Under the pieces are notes generated by a model. The model was not told where the DNA came from. It made no database searches and saw nothing but the letters and a program-made list of their open reading frames with translations. DNA of 64,000 nt, taken from Astragalus membranaceus. Taxonomy: Eukaryota; Streptophyta; Magnoliopsida; Fabales; Fabaceae. The position numbers and the translations under genes were made by a program. The stretch spans positions 56,803,087-56,867,086 of the forward strand of contig CM076849.1 in assembly GCA_039519185.1 (NCBI GenBank). Reading direction: 5' to 3'. Position 1 is the stretch's first letter, and each line of letters opens with the position of its first letter. Below are positions 1 to 10,927 of the stretch, piece by piece.

Positions 1-90
1 ATAAACAGTGAGATACAATCTCAGTGAGTTCTACCGAGACCCCTACTAACACTCTCGGTCAAATTATGAATCCTGATTAACTTAACACGG

Positions 91-350
91 CACCGACTGC
101 AACTCTGCTATAATCCCGGTGAACCGTATTATTTAACTTTTAATAGATCACTGACTGCAACTCTGCTATAATCCCAGTGAGCCTATTATTTAACTTTTAA
201 CAGATCACCGACTGCAACTCTGCTATAATCCCGGTGAACCTGTTATAACTCAGTACGACACCGACTGCAACTCTGGTATATTCCCAGTGGACCGCACTAC
301 AAACTTTTAACACAACACCGACTGCAACTCTGCTATATTCCCGGTGAACC
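91..350. repeat. Five tandem ~57-bp LTR units with hairpin arms
   Basis: Five units begin with CACCG or CACTG, continue ACTGCAACTCTG, and end TCCCGGTG or TCCCAGTG. Unit starts are near 91, 149, 206, 259 and 316. The first and last bases of each unit's core are complementary, and unit 2 changes both arms together (CACTG/CAGTG). Related four-unit arrays lie in the complete Tekay-type LTRs. Confidence 0.8.
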
Positions 351-573
351 CCCTTACCAATAGTACTTTCCCTAATGGCACAGGGCCTAAGGTAAGGGTG
401 CATGACTACCCCGCCTTAGTGCGTTAACATGGGTCGTCACCCAACTCGATATATCTTAAATATATCTACACTCGATGACCTGTTAGTTCACCTATACTCA
501 ATGAACCTTTAGTCCATCTACATTTGACCGTTAATCGAACATAATACCCGCCTTGGGCCGTTTCCTATAGTCG

Positions 574-624
<51 letters not shown>
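574..624. repeat. (TA)n microsatellite
   Basis: An uninterrupted run of alternating T and A lies inside the diverged LTR fragment. The complete related LTRs lack it at this place. Confidence 0.95.
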
Positions 625-626
<2 letters not shown>

Positions 627-823
627 TGAATCGTAGACCGGTTTAGACGAATAAATAATAATCATCCCGCGTCAGTTATACCATACCACGTAGGACTCAT
701 AGTCCGCTTTATTATTAATAAAACATATCCGCACACGTGTACTATTGTTCGGCTTTTCGAAACAATTTCAACTTCAAAAGTATTTTATAAAACCCTTTTG
801 AAATATACCCAAAATCATGGCAT

Positions 824-1440
824 TATATAAAAACAACCCACTACTAAAAATACTAAATTATCCTCTATTTTTATCTCAATTCTAAGGATAACAATGTTAT
901 TTCAAATTATTTCCTCTCACTTTTTTTTCACTCACTTTTATCATTAGTGGGTCCCACTCCCATATCATCTTTTAATTTTTTATTTCACTTTAAAACCTAC
1001 TTTTCTCTTTCCTCTCTCTCACTCTTTCCAATTCTCTCTACTATCAACATAATCAAACAACCCATTACCAAAAATCATTTATTTTTAGTTTATCTACTAT
1101 CATCTACTATCTACTATCAATATAAACAAACAACCCACTACCAAAAGTATTAAATTATCCTCTATCAATATATACAAAACAACCTACTACCAAAAATACT
1201 AAATTATCCTCCACTTTTCTCTCAATCCTAAGGATAAAAATGTCATTTCAAATTATTTCCTTTCACTTTTTTCTCTCTCTCACTTTTATCATTATTGGGT
1301 CACACTCTCACATTATCTTTTAATTTTTTATTTCACTTTAAAACTTACTTTTCTCTTTCCTCTCTCGCATGCTTTCCACTTCTCTATACTATCAACATAA
1401 TCAAACAACCCACTACCAAAAATCTTTTCTTTTAAATTTA
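824..1440. repeat. R1 AT-rich repeat, two copies
   Basis: Two successive copies of a unit of about 290-340 bp share the order 'ccactaccaaaaatac', 'taaattatcctcc', 'aaggataaaaatgtcatttc', a pyrimidine-rich block, and 'ctactatcaacataatcaaac'. The same unit recurs at 18869-19832 and 34918-35060, and in part at 2650-2762. No terminal inverted repeats, target duplication or credible coding sequence was recognised, so its class is unknown. Confidence 0.75.
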
Positions 1441-2135
1441 TTTTTTGTAAAAAATCAGTAGTTACATTAAATAAATTAAATTAATATTATATTATGTAGA
1501 ATCTACTATTTACTACAATCTACTCAAACTACTAAACCCAATTAATTTAACGCTTATCAATTGTGATAAAAAGCGATACCGCTAGCAAAAATTCCAAAAT
1601 TATTTTTCCTAAAAAAATCAATAGTTAAATCTCACCACTTTTTTTTTTCGTGAGCCTCACGGGAGCAGCAACGACAGCGCCAACTGGAGCGCCAACGGAA
1701 TCGCCAACGGGAGCGACCAGAGCGCCAGAAAGAAGCAAAAGTTGCCTGCTGCCTAACGCGCTGACGCGGGCACTCAAATTTTTTTCTTCAAAATAAAAAT
1801 GTTTTTAAATTTATTTTTTCTAAAAAATCAGTAGTTAAATAAACTTAATAAAATTAATATTAAATTATGTAGAGCTTATTATTTACTTTAATCTACTCAA
1901 AACTACTAAACCCAATTAATTTAACCACTACAGATTGTCAAAAATAGCGATACCGCTAGCAAAAATTCCAAAATTATTTTTCTTAAAAAAATCAATAATT
2001 AAATCTCAGCCACTTTTTTGGAGCGGCAACGAGAGCAGCAACGACAGCACCAATGGGAGCGTCAACAAAACCGCCAACGGGGAGCGCCAACGGAAGCGCT
2101 ATAGGGAGCAGCAACGAGCACGCCAACGAGAGTGC
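1441..2135. repeat. R2 tandem duplication of ~370 bp with GC-rich minisatellite tail
   Basis: Two copies, starting near 1435 and 1806, share 'aaatttattttttstaaaaa', 'taaacccaattaatttaac', 'agcgataccgctagcaaaa' and a tail of degenerate 'ggagcgccaacg' words (about 1660-1735 and 2020-2130). The tails differ in the number and order of the short words. Open frames here are by-products of that short repeat. Confidence 0.75.
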
Positions 2136-2601
2136 CATTATTGTAAGATGATACTGCCATGCATTATTACATCTCATTTTCTTTTTTTTCCACATTTTTA
2201 CTCTATTATTAATATTATTAGATGATACCCACTTTTTTAAAAAAAATTCTTGCAACACAACTAGATGATTTTTTATGGTTATTGGCGGTGTTATTAAAAT
2301 TCAACGGGTCATTGTTACTCACTGTTTGTTGCCCATACAATTTCAGCGACATGAGAACGTTGGCTCCTGAGTTCAAATTGGGGTGTGACGGTGTGAGGGG
2401 TGGTAGTATGTCTGCATAGTGTTTAATTGTCATTTCATCTAATAAACAAAAAAAAACTGAACCGGTCATCGACCTGCTCATGACACAAGGTCATTTAGTC
2501 ATTGGCCAGACCAAATAGTCATTTACTGAACCGCATGACCTGGTTTCTATTAACAAATTATGTTAAATTGAAAGTAAATGTTAAAAATATATAAAAAATT
2601 G

Positions 2602-2642
<41 letters not shown>

Positions 2643-2762
2643 GGATATCTATCTACTATCAATATATACATTCTACTATCAATATATACAAACAACCAAC
2701 TACTAAAAATACTAAATTATCCTCCAGTTTTATCTCAATTCCAAGGATAAAAATGTTATTTC
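2136..2762. other. Non-coding spacer with AT microsatellite and partial R1 copy
   Basis: No gene or recognisable element is seen at 2136-2600. A (TA)n tract lies at about 2605-2636, and 2650-2762 is a partial R1 copy that ends exactly where the copia-like LTR begins. Short open frames lack recognisable domains. Confidence 0.6.
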
Positions 2763-2987
2763 TGTTATAAATAATAAGAATATGGATGTCCATGAATTAG
2801 AATAGTTACATAGTAGAGGAATATTAGAAGACAATCATTTATGTAGATTATTATTCCTTATTATGATTATTGTAAGTTACAAGACTTGTCCTATAAATAG
2901 GACTCATGTAGTCATGTAAATGACACCTTATCATTCCCTCATTTTCTTGTTCTTCTTCTTGCTCTAGTTTTAGTTAGCTTTATAACA
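2763..2987 (+). mobile_element. Copia-like LTR (225 bp)
   Basis: The segment starts TGTTATA and ends TATAACA, a perfect 7-bp terminal inverted pair typical of LTR ends. It contains 'cctataaatagg' as a probable TATA region near 2892 and T-rich sequence towards the end. It is followed at once by 'cgttatcagcacgaaa', a motif often seen after LTRs of plant copia elements. It was inserted into an R1 copy. No partner 3' LTR was found to the right, so the target duplication cannot be checked. Copia membership is inference from the motif. Confidence 0.65.
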
Positions 2988-3899
2988 CGTTATCAGCACG
3001 AAATTCTACCAAAATCATGGCTTAATCATCTTTGAGGCTATTTCAAAAGATATGTTTTCTTCTACTATTTTTCCTTTAATCTAACTTATTATCATGTTAT
3101 GATGTTCTTCTTCATAGCTTTTATTTTATCATGTTAATATTTTACGTTTCTTGTAAAGAAATTTTATTTAGTTACCACGATTATCTTTTTTTCTTCTTCT
3201 ATTCTTGAAGAATTCCCGAAGAATTCTATATTCAAGCATCCTTTTTGGATTGCATAACGACAATTATCAGATTTGTTTATTCTTGATTAATTTTCGAAGA
3301 ATTCAACATTCAAGTATCCCTGTTGGATTGCATAAGGACAACTATCATGTTTGTCTATTTTTGATGAGTTCCAGAAGAATTCATCATTCAAGCATCCTAG
3401 AAGGATTGCACAAAGAACTCAATGAAGCGATAAAACTTAATATTCAATAATCCCTACAGGATTGTTCAAAGCATATTTTTTAATGCTTAGTCTCGTGATA
3501 TAGTTCTTGAAGAACTGAAAGAAAAAAAAACACACAATGTTCGAGCATCCCTATAGGATTGGTTAAAGATTTTTTTTATCATTGTTTGTGATGATTTGTT
3601 ATATAGTTGTTGGGCTGTTTTATTTAAAAAATTAATAAAAAAATTTATTTAATATTATTTTGAGAAACCTTACCCTTTCAATTTTTAAGGTTAAAACTAA
3701 TTCTCAAAATTTACTATATTATTCACTAAACCATTTCTGATATGTACATTATCATTTAAACTTATAAACCATTTTTTGTTGGATGAGCCGTAAACTCAAT
3801 TCATTGCATTTAAGATTATTCAATTATGATGGTTTATTATCTTTCAACGTTGCCATTCATCTATAAAGGTATAATGAGCAGTTTTTTTTTTATCATTTA
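2988..3899 (+). mobile_element. Copia-like leader, part 1
   Basis: The region has no credible gene. It contains a degenerate repeated module with 'gaagaattc', then 'attcaagcatcc' and 'ggattg', with copies near 3215, 3298, 3375, 3445 and 3503-3560, and the motif TTCTTGAAGAAC near 3507. The region is interrupted at 3900 by G1 and resumes at 13370. The module copies on both sides of the insertions show they are one sequence. Confidence 0.55.
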
Positions 3900-6330
3900 T
3901 GTAACACCCCGGTATTTCTAACATGTAGAGAGACCGAAAGATGCACAGATGCGGAAATTCAGAGGACACAGTTCCTGTTTAAATATTGGACATACAAACT
4001 TTTTCCGAAATAAAAACATAATCGGAATAAACATCACTTCATAAAATAGAAGTTTATCAGTTCCACACCGAATGGATTACAATATCCAAGTCCAAATACC
4101 AAACAGAAGCATAAAACGGTTCATATAACTCATAATCAATACAAGTTTATACAACCAAAAAGACAACAAAAGAACAAAGGATCAAATGACTAAGTCTTCA
4201 GCACCTCCAAGAGTATACCAACTACTCGTGCACAATAGTCTTCCTTTTTCCCTGCTTCTCTGAAAAACAACAAATATGGATAGGGTGAGATAACATTATC
4301 TCAGTGAGTCCTACCGTGCCCCCTCACTGACACTCGGTTCAATTCATTAAACCTGTTACAACAAAAGCTGACATAACAATGTCTTATTTATTAATCAAAT
4401 TACCGACTGCACAACGATTGCTAATCCCGGTAATTCGTGTTCTTAGATTATTAATCGAAATGCCGACTGCACAACTCTTGCTAATCCCGGCAAATCGTGA
4501 ATTTAATTTAACATGATCCGGCTGCACAACTATTGCTAATCCCGGGAACCATGTGTTTAACTTTAGCACAAACCGGCTGCACAACGCTTGCTAATCCCGG
4601 TTACCCACGAATTGACCACGCCAAGACGTATACAGGGCCTAGGGTGAGGGCTCATGACTTCCCTTCCTAGTATGCTACTTGTCAGGTCGTCACCCAACGC
4701 GATACATATGACAATACGCATCAGTTTCTCGAGAGTTAGATAATTTATATCTTTTCGATCACCAAATGGATCAATTACATAACAATTAGATAATCAATAT
4801 CCATATCGATCTATAACCCGTTTTGAGGAATTCATAAGTTAGACCTCCGGCATTATAATCATTTTCATTTGACATATATAAACATATATATTCAATCAAT
4901 CCATCAGTCGGTGTACTCACACGCGCACTAGGGTTGCGGTTTTTCGATCAATATACCTTTCAACTTCTTTTCAAAATCATGAGTTGAACAAGTTCGAAAT
5001 AAGGTTTTCAGTGAGGCAATCCCTTTTTGAATGGTTGAGAAAGAAATTAGAAAAGGTTCGGGATCAAACGGAGCAACAAAACGAGAAAATGGAAGCCGGT
5101 AACAGAACCACACGCACGACCCGTGCCCAGGGGCGCACGACCCGTGCGTGGTGCACTACTTAGGACCCATCTACCAGAAGGAAACGCACGATCCGTGCCC
5201 AGGGGCGCACGACCCATGCGTCCCGTTCTGTTTCCAATATTTCCAACCCGAAGCAGGCGCACGATCCGTGCCCAGGGGCGCACGATGCGTGCGACCTGTG
5301 TCTGTTACCAGAATTTCGCACTTTTCCCATTTTCGTTCTCCGTTCTCGTCCAAATCGATTTCTAATTTCAATCACCTGAAATCCAGAAAATTTCCAACTA
5401 TTCCAGAATATATATAAAGTATTTCATTTCAATGATTCACTAAAATTTTCAATAAACCGTAAAACGCCGTTTTGACTCGAAAATCGCTTTTCGGTTCTAA
5501 GCCTTCTGAAAACGGGATTGTTGCCTTATGATTTGAAACCACAAATTTTCAGAATACACAAAATGTCCCTAATTCGTGAGTAGAACTCACCCGGTGACGA
5601 TTCCGCTCGAAATTCCGATCGAACACGCGAAGACCAAACCACCAAGCACACGAACCGGTACTTAACAGAATCACTAACAGAGCTGCAACAGTAAATCCTT
5701 CACTGAACCAGCAGTAAACAACTTCTAGACAGCAACTGAAGTAACTGGATTTCTTCCCAAACTTCGAATTCTAAGGCACAAGGCTTCTAGGCTTCAAAAC
5801 AGCAACATGCAACTGAAGCAAATTCAGAACTCCCTTTTCTTTGGCCCTAAAGCTTGATAAACGAAAATGGAGATATAGAGTTAGGAGGAGAATCAGAGGC
5901 CGAAAGTGGTACCATTTGATTCAGAAACGAAAATGGAGTAGAAATGGGTATGAATCGCTTACATGCAATGGAGTTTTCAGCTGGACCTTGCTCTTCTCCT
6001 CCCTTAAGCTCACGACCCCCCCTCTCTCTTTTCTCTCCTTGAGTTCAGCTTCTCCTTTCCTTTCTCAATGGTTAAGTGGCTGAAGGTATAAGAGAGGAGA
6101 TGAGGTGATAAGGGCTGAAGGTTAAGTGGTAGTAATTTTACCAAATTTCCCTTAGTCCATCTAAGTTTGTTTATGAGTTTAAGACTTCAACAATTCTACG
6201 TTTAAATCATTCGTTATCAGAATTTCTCGACTCTACCGATTTCGAATTGCGAGTTATTAATCCCATCGACTAGCGGTCATATAAAATTTGCTTAATATAT
6301 ATATATTTTTAAAAATTTAGGGATGTTACA
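3900..6330 (-). repeat. G1 3' LTR
   Basis: 2431 bp, TGTAACACCCC to GGATGTTACA. It contains four tandem hairpin units (4401-4602) and three GC-rich paired dyads (about 5112-5160, 5188-5222 and 5259-5292). The partner LTR is at 10928-13369. Differences between the two are few, apart from one templated patch in the partner. Confidence 0.93.
4401..4602. repeat. Four tandem hairpin units in G1 3' LTR
   Basis: Arms are TACCG/CGGTA (4401-4405, 4428-4432), TGCCG/CGGCA (4461-4465, 4488-4492), an imperfect CCGG unit near 4517-4547, and AACCGG/CCGGTT (4571-4576, 4597-4602). Loop sequences are conserved (CTGCACAAC, TTGCTAATCC) while the arms vary in a complementary way. Confidence 0.8.
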
Positions 6331-6346
6331 ATCACCCCAACTTTTA
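6331..6346 (-). other. G1 polypurine tract
   Basis: On the minus strand this reads AAAAGTTGGGGTGAT, immediately before the 3' LTR start TGTAACATCCC. Its position and purine content fit the plus-strand primer site of LTR retrotransposons. The same tract borders the G2 3' LTR at 22376. Confidence 0.75.
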
Positions 6347-6379
6347 AAAATTTTGTCCTCAAAATTGACAAGACATACC

Positions 6380-8331
6380 TCAATGGAAGAGATGTGGATA
6401 TCGAGTTCGCATGTCATCTTCCCGCTCCCAGGTAGCCTCTTCGGCTGAAGAGCCATCCCAGAGTACTTTGACAATCGGAATAGTCCTTGAACACAGAGTC
6501 TTCATACCACGTTCCAAGATATAACTAGGATAAGGTTGAAATGACAAATCCGGTCGCAGGTCAATTGTATCAACACTCAACGGTTGATGCAGATCGGGAA
6601 CATACTTCCTCAACTGAGACACGTGGAACACATCATGGAGGTTCGATAGGGCCGGAGACAATGCGAGGCGATAGGCAACTGGCCCAATCCGCTCGATGAT
6701 TTGGAAAGGTCCAACATATCAAGGACTGAGCTTCTTCGCTCGCAAAGCTCTCCCGGTGCCTATGGTTGGAGAAACATTCAAGAACACATGATCACCAACC
6801 TCAAACTCCAACGGTCTCCTTCGGTTGTCAGCGTAGCTCTTTTGCCGACTCTGAGCAACCTTCATCCTTTCTCGAATTAACTTGATCTTCTCAGTAGTCT
6901 CGCGAACCATATCAGGTCCCAAAAACTTATCTTCACCAATCTCCCACCAACACAACGAAGTTCTACACTTTCTACCATAAAGTGCTTCAAACGGTGCCAT
7001 TCCAATGCTGGAGTGGTAACTGTTGTTGTAGGAGAATTCGACTAACGGAAGATGGTTCTCCCATTTTCTCCCGCTATCAAGCACACAAGCCCGAAGCATG
7101 TCCTCTAGAGTCTGAATAGTCCTCTCCGTCTGACCATCAGTCTGAGGATGATAAGCAGTGCTAACCAGCACTCTAGTTCCCAAAGCTTCATTCAATGCTT
7201 TCCAAAATCTAGAAGTAAACTTGGGATCTCGGTCTGACACGATGCTCGTTGGAACTCCATGCAGTCTGATAATGTTCTTCACATATTCATCTGCTAACTT
7301 GGAAACCTTATAAGTCGAGCGAACGGAAATAGAGTGAGCAGACTTAGTCAATCGGTCCACTACTACCCAAATAGAATCATTGCCGGCCTTCGGTGTAACT
7401 GACCGACCCAAACGAAGTCCATTGAGATATCTTCCCATTTCCAAGCTGGCACATTCAGCGGTTGTAACTGACCGACCGGTCTTCGGTGTTCCGCCTTAAC
7501 CTTCTGACAAGTTAAGCACCGAGAAACAAATTCTGCAACTTCGGCCTTCATCCCAGGCCACCAATACATTAACTTCAAGTCTCGGTACATCTTGGTGGAT
7601 CCCGGATGTACAGAGTACTGACTCCTATGAGCTTCTTCCAATACTTGCCTTTTGATATCATCATCATCGGGAACACAAATCCTCCCATTAAAGCAAATCA
7701 TGCCATCACTATCCTCAGTGAAATCTGGCGATCCCCTCTGAGACTGCAACTTCATATCAGCTCCTTGAGCTACACGTATTTGTTCCCTTAGCACACTGGA
7801 TATTCGTATCTGCCGCAACACTATGCAATCCTTCTTTCGTGCCACCTTGAGTTTCAAGTCTCTGAATGACTCCAACAAAGCCATCTCGTGAACCATTAAC
7901 CTTGCCGTGTGGATAGACTTCCTGCTCAGAGCATCCGCTACCACATTGGCTTTCCCAGGGTGATATTTCAATTCGAAGTCGTAGTCCTTCAAAAATTCAG
8001 TCCACCTTCTCTGTCTATTTTTCAACTCCTTTTGGTCAAACAGATACTTCAAGCTCTTGTGATCACTAAAAACTTCGAAACGAGAACCGTAAAGGTAATG
8101 TCTCCAAATTTTTAGTGCAAACACAATAGCCGCCATTTCTAAGTCATGAGTTGGGTAATTCCGTTCATGAGTTTTCAATTGTCTAGATGCGTAGGCCACA
8201 ACATGTTGATTCTGCATGAGTTGGGTAAACCCTTCCCAGATGCATCGCTGTAAATCTGAAATCCCAATGACGGATCTGGAAGAATTAGGATCGGAGCAGA
8301 AGTGAACCTTTCTTTCAATCCAAGAAAACAC
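6380..8331 (-). pseudogene. G1 pol 3' half: RNase H, integrase, chromodomain (broken)
   Basis: Three open segments follow each other on the minus strand: 8331-7363, 7444-6719 and 6661-6380. The first holds the rest of RNase H and an integrase zinc finger (HPGSTKMYRD...CLTCQKVK), then the start of the catalytic core (EDISMDFV). The second carries the remaining core (SDRDPKFTS, HPQTDGQTER) and ends at an in-frame TGA at 6719-6721. The third carries the GPY/F-type tail (NLHDVFHVSQLRKY) and a chromodomain-like end (EEATWE, TRYPHLF). The junction of the first two segments is a patched sequence near 7388-7410. The third lies in frame beyond the TGA, so only one stop separates them. The enzyme cannot be made as one chain. 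Confidence 0.88.
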
Positions 8332-10790
8332 TCTTCACAATCGGCATCCCAAGTAAACGGTTGGCCCTTGCGAGTTAACCGAGTAAGCGGAAGTACCAGT
8401 TGTGAAAAACCTTCAATGAACCTTCTATAGTAACCAGCTAAACCCAGAAAGCTTCTGATCTCAGTAACTGACGTCGGCCGTTCCCAGTTTAACACTGCTT
8501 CCACCTTGCTAGGATCAACTGCAACCCCTTCCTGGGAAATCACATGACCCAAGAACTTCACTTCGGACATCCAAAAGTCACACTTCGACGGTTTAGCATA
8601 AAGCTTCTTCTCTCGGAGTACTCCTAGGACAAGGCGGAGATGCTGAGCATGCTCCTTAACTGACTTTGAGTAAACCAAGATATCATCAATAAAGACGACC
8701 ACGAACTGATCTAGGTAGGAATGGAATACTCTATTCATATAATTCATGAATATGGCTGGAGCGTTAGTCAATCCGAAGGGCATCACCACAAACTCGTAGT
8801 GTCCGTACCTCGTACGAAAAGCAGTCTTCGGGATGTCTAAGGCTCTTACCCTGATTTGATGGTACCCTGACCTTAAATCAATTTTGGAAAACACTTTAGC
8901 ACCTCGAAGTTGGTCAAGTAGATCATCTATCCTTGGTAATGGATACTTGTTCTTGATAGTGACTTTATTCAGCTGACGGTAGTCTATGCATAATCTCATG
9001 CTTCCGTCCTTCTTCTTGACTAGCAATACCGGAGCACCCCATGGAGAAGCACTCGGTCGAATAAACTTCTTGGAAATTAATTCCTCAAGTTGGGACTTCA
9101 ATTCCTTCAGTTCGAGAGGAGACATCCTATACGGTGCTATGGATATTGGCCCTGCACCAGGCGCCAAATCTATAGAGAATTCTACCTCTCGTTCTGGAGG
9201 TAAAGAGGAGACTTCCTCAGGAAAGACATCTAAGAATTCATTAACAACTTGAATAGACGATAAATCCAGATCAGCTTCAGTTGATGCAGACAAAATAACA
9301 ACAAAAGCTTCTGCACCTTGGAATAGAGACTGGCTGGCTGAAGCGAATGAAATAATACCATCATCTGTAGGCAATGTATGTCCCGCTACTTCAGGAGGAA
9401 AATTAATTGCCCGATTGAAACAGTCAATAGTAATGTGATTGGAAGTCATCCAATTCATTCCCAAAACGATTTCCATTCCCCTCATAGGCAAGCAGATAAA
9501 GTCAACAACAAAGTGTCTGCTTCCTATGGTAAGCAGGCAGTTAAGGCATAATGATTGGGTTCGAACACGACTCCTTGCAGCAGTACGAATTGTGATTGGT
9601 TCGGATATAGGAGATACTTCTAATCCTAACCGTTCAGCACATGCTTCTGAGATAAAGCAATGAGTAGCACCAGAATCATACAGAATATTAACAGTTTGAT
9701 TAAAGAGAGAACCTGTACCACTTATAAGATTATCAGCTGGCTTGATGGTCTTGGCATCCAAAGTGTTGACTCGAGCCTGCCTCGGAGCATCAGGGGACTC
9801 CAAGAAAGCTTTCCTTGACGGACAATTATTAGCATAATGGCCCACCTCTTTGCAAAGGTAACATTGGTTCGGTCCCACCTGACACTTGCCTCGATAAAAT
9901 TTCTTGCAGACGTCGCACTTGTTAGGCCTGGCAGAGTCACTCGACTGGATTTGTTTCCCTTTATCCCTATTCCCTCTGTATCTAGGGTTTGAAGGAGTTG
10001 GCTCATTACCCTTCTTCTTATCCTTCCAGAATTCTTTCCTCTCAGCATACATTCTTTTAAGATCGCTCTCAGCTGAATGAGCTTGTTGAACCAAAGCAGG
10101 ATAAGTGGTCATGGAATAAGAACTGAGACCTTGATTCACATCGCCTCTAAGACCTTGTCTGAACATCACCATTTTCCACATATCATCAGGAGCGGTGGTC
10201 CCCAATTCATAGAATTGTGACAACCTCTCAAACTTTGCAGCGTATTCCCCAACTGTCATCTTTCCCTGTTTCAAACTCAGAAATTCCATCTGCTTGTCAA
10301 GTCTTTGGGAGTCGGGGAAATAATGACTCAAGAATAATTCTTTGAAATTACTCCACTCAAGAGGAGTTCCTTGATTTTGAAGCATTCTACGAGCGTTGAC
10401 CCACCAGGTGTGAGCATCCTCGTCCAGAGCGTTAGCAGCACAAATTACCTTCTCTCCTTCATTGCATTGCAAGGTATCGAAGATCCGTTCCATGGCATCT
10501 ACCCAGAAATGGGCTTTCATTGCCTCAGATCCTCCTTTGAAGGTTGGGGGTTTCATCTTCAGAAATCGGAAATACACCCTGTTGGGATCCTCAGGTGTTG
10601 GCACATTGACTGGCTCAGCTGGTTGGGGTTGAGGCATCTGATGCATCTGCTGCATTTGAGCCATTTGAGCCATCTGTTGCTGTTGCATAAGCATCATGTC
10701 ATTCATCATCTTCTGCTGAGTCTCGATGACATTCTGCATCCATTCTTGATGAGGATCAACAGGTGGGTTTCTCCTACCTCTTCCAGCCAT
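8175..10790 (-). pseudogene. G1 gag-protease-reverse transcriptase open frame
   Basis: A long open frame, read from the methionine of MAGRGRRNP at 10790 (open upstream to 10847). In numbering from 10847, the gag core spans about residues 95-275, a CCHC zinc knuckle lies at 329-342 (CYLCKEVGHYANNC), and an extra Cys-rich stretch at 311-322. The aspartic protease motif DSGATHCFIS has its catalytic Asp near 391. Reverse transcriptase spans about 575-750, with IDD (the YxDD box) at 720-722. RNase H begins near the end (IYSDASGKG). The frame ends in about 16 unrelated residues because a short patch near 8221-8227 shifts it away from RNase H. In an intact element it would supply capsid, protease and polymerase in cytoplasmic particles. 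Confidence 0.9.
8215..8228. other. Templated patch in G1 RNase H
   Basis: The 14-mer CATGAGTTGGGTAA occurs here and again at 8145-8158. At the matching place in G2 (29705-29716) the second half is instead AACACATCCCA. The replacement changes length by 4 bases and causes the frame break. Confidence 0.75.
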
Positions 10791-10913
10791 GATTCTGCGA
10801 AGTATGCACAAAGTTTTAAGTTGATCAGGCTCAATGTCTAATAGCATACTAAGAAAAATCAGACTTAGAAGACGTAAAAGACTCTTAACATCTAAGTCCG
10901 ACTAGGTCGAACC

Positions 10914-10925
10914 GCTCCGATACCA
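10914..10925 (-). other. G1 primer-binding site (tRNA-iMet type)
   Basis: The minus strand reads TGGTATCGGAGC two bases inside the 5' LTR boundary. It differs at one position from the canonical TGGTATCAGAGC. G2 has TGGTATCAAAGC at the same place. Confidence 0.85.
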
Positions 10926-10927
10926 AA

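Larger units (their letters stand above)
1..823 (-). repeat. Diverged, truncated Tekay-type LTR fragment
   Basis: The order of landmarks matches the LTRs of the two complete Tekay-type elements in this window: a 'ctcagtgagt' box, tandem CCGACTGC...TCCCGG units, a 'gtcgtcacccaac' box near 435, then a segment resembling the LTR part around 4900-4990. The primary sequence is clearly diverged and the left end is cut by the window edge. The right end stops where the R1 repeat begins. No coding sequence is visible. The minus strand is given because the homologous LTRs belong to minus-strand elements. The extent of the right boundary is uncertain by tens of bases. Confidence 0.6.

Noticed and set aside
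91..350. Regular repeats with similar spacing, CRISPR-like at first sight
   Set aside because: Units are adjacent without unique spacers, lie in a plant LTR, and are homologous to arrays in complete LTRs.
5047..5417. Overlapping Arg/Pro-rich open frames on both strands in the Tekay LTRs
   Set aside because: They come from the GC-rich dyads (GCACGACCCGTGC), occur in every LTR copy in several frames, and show no domain.
10371..10841. 156-residue plus-strand open frame
   Set aside because: It is antisense to the G1 gag and its sequence is explained by that gene (Met/Gln repeats read as His/Leu). A similar shadow exists opposite G2 gag.
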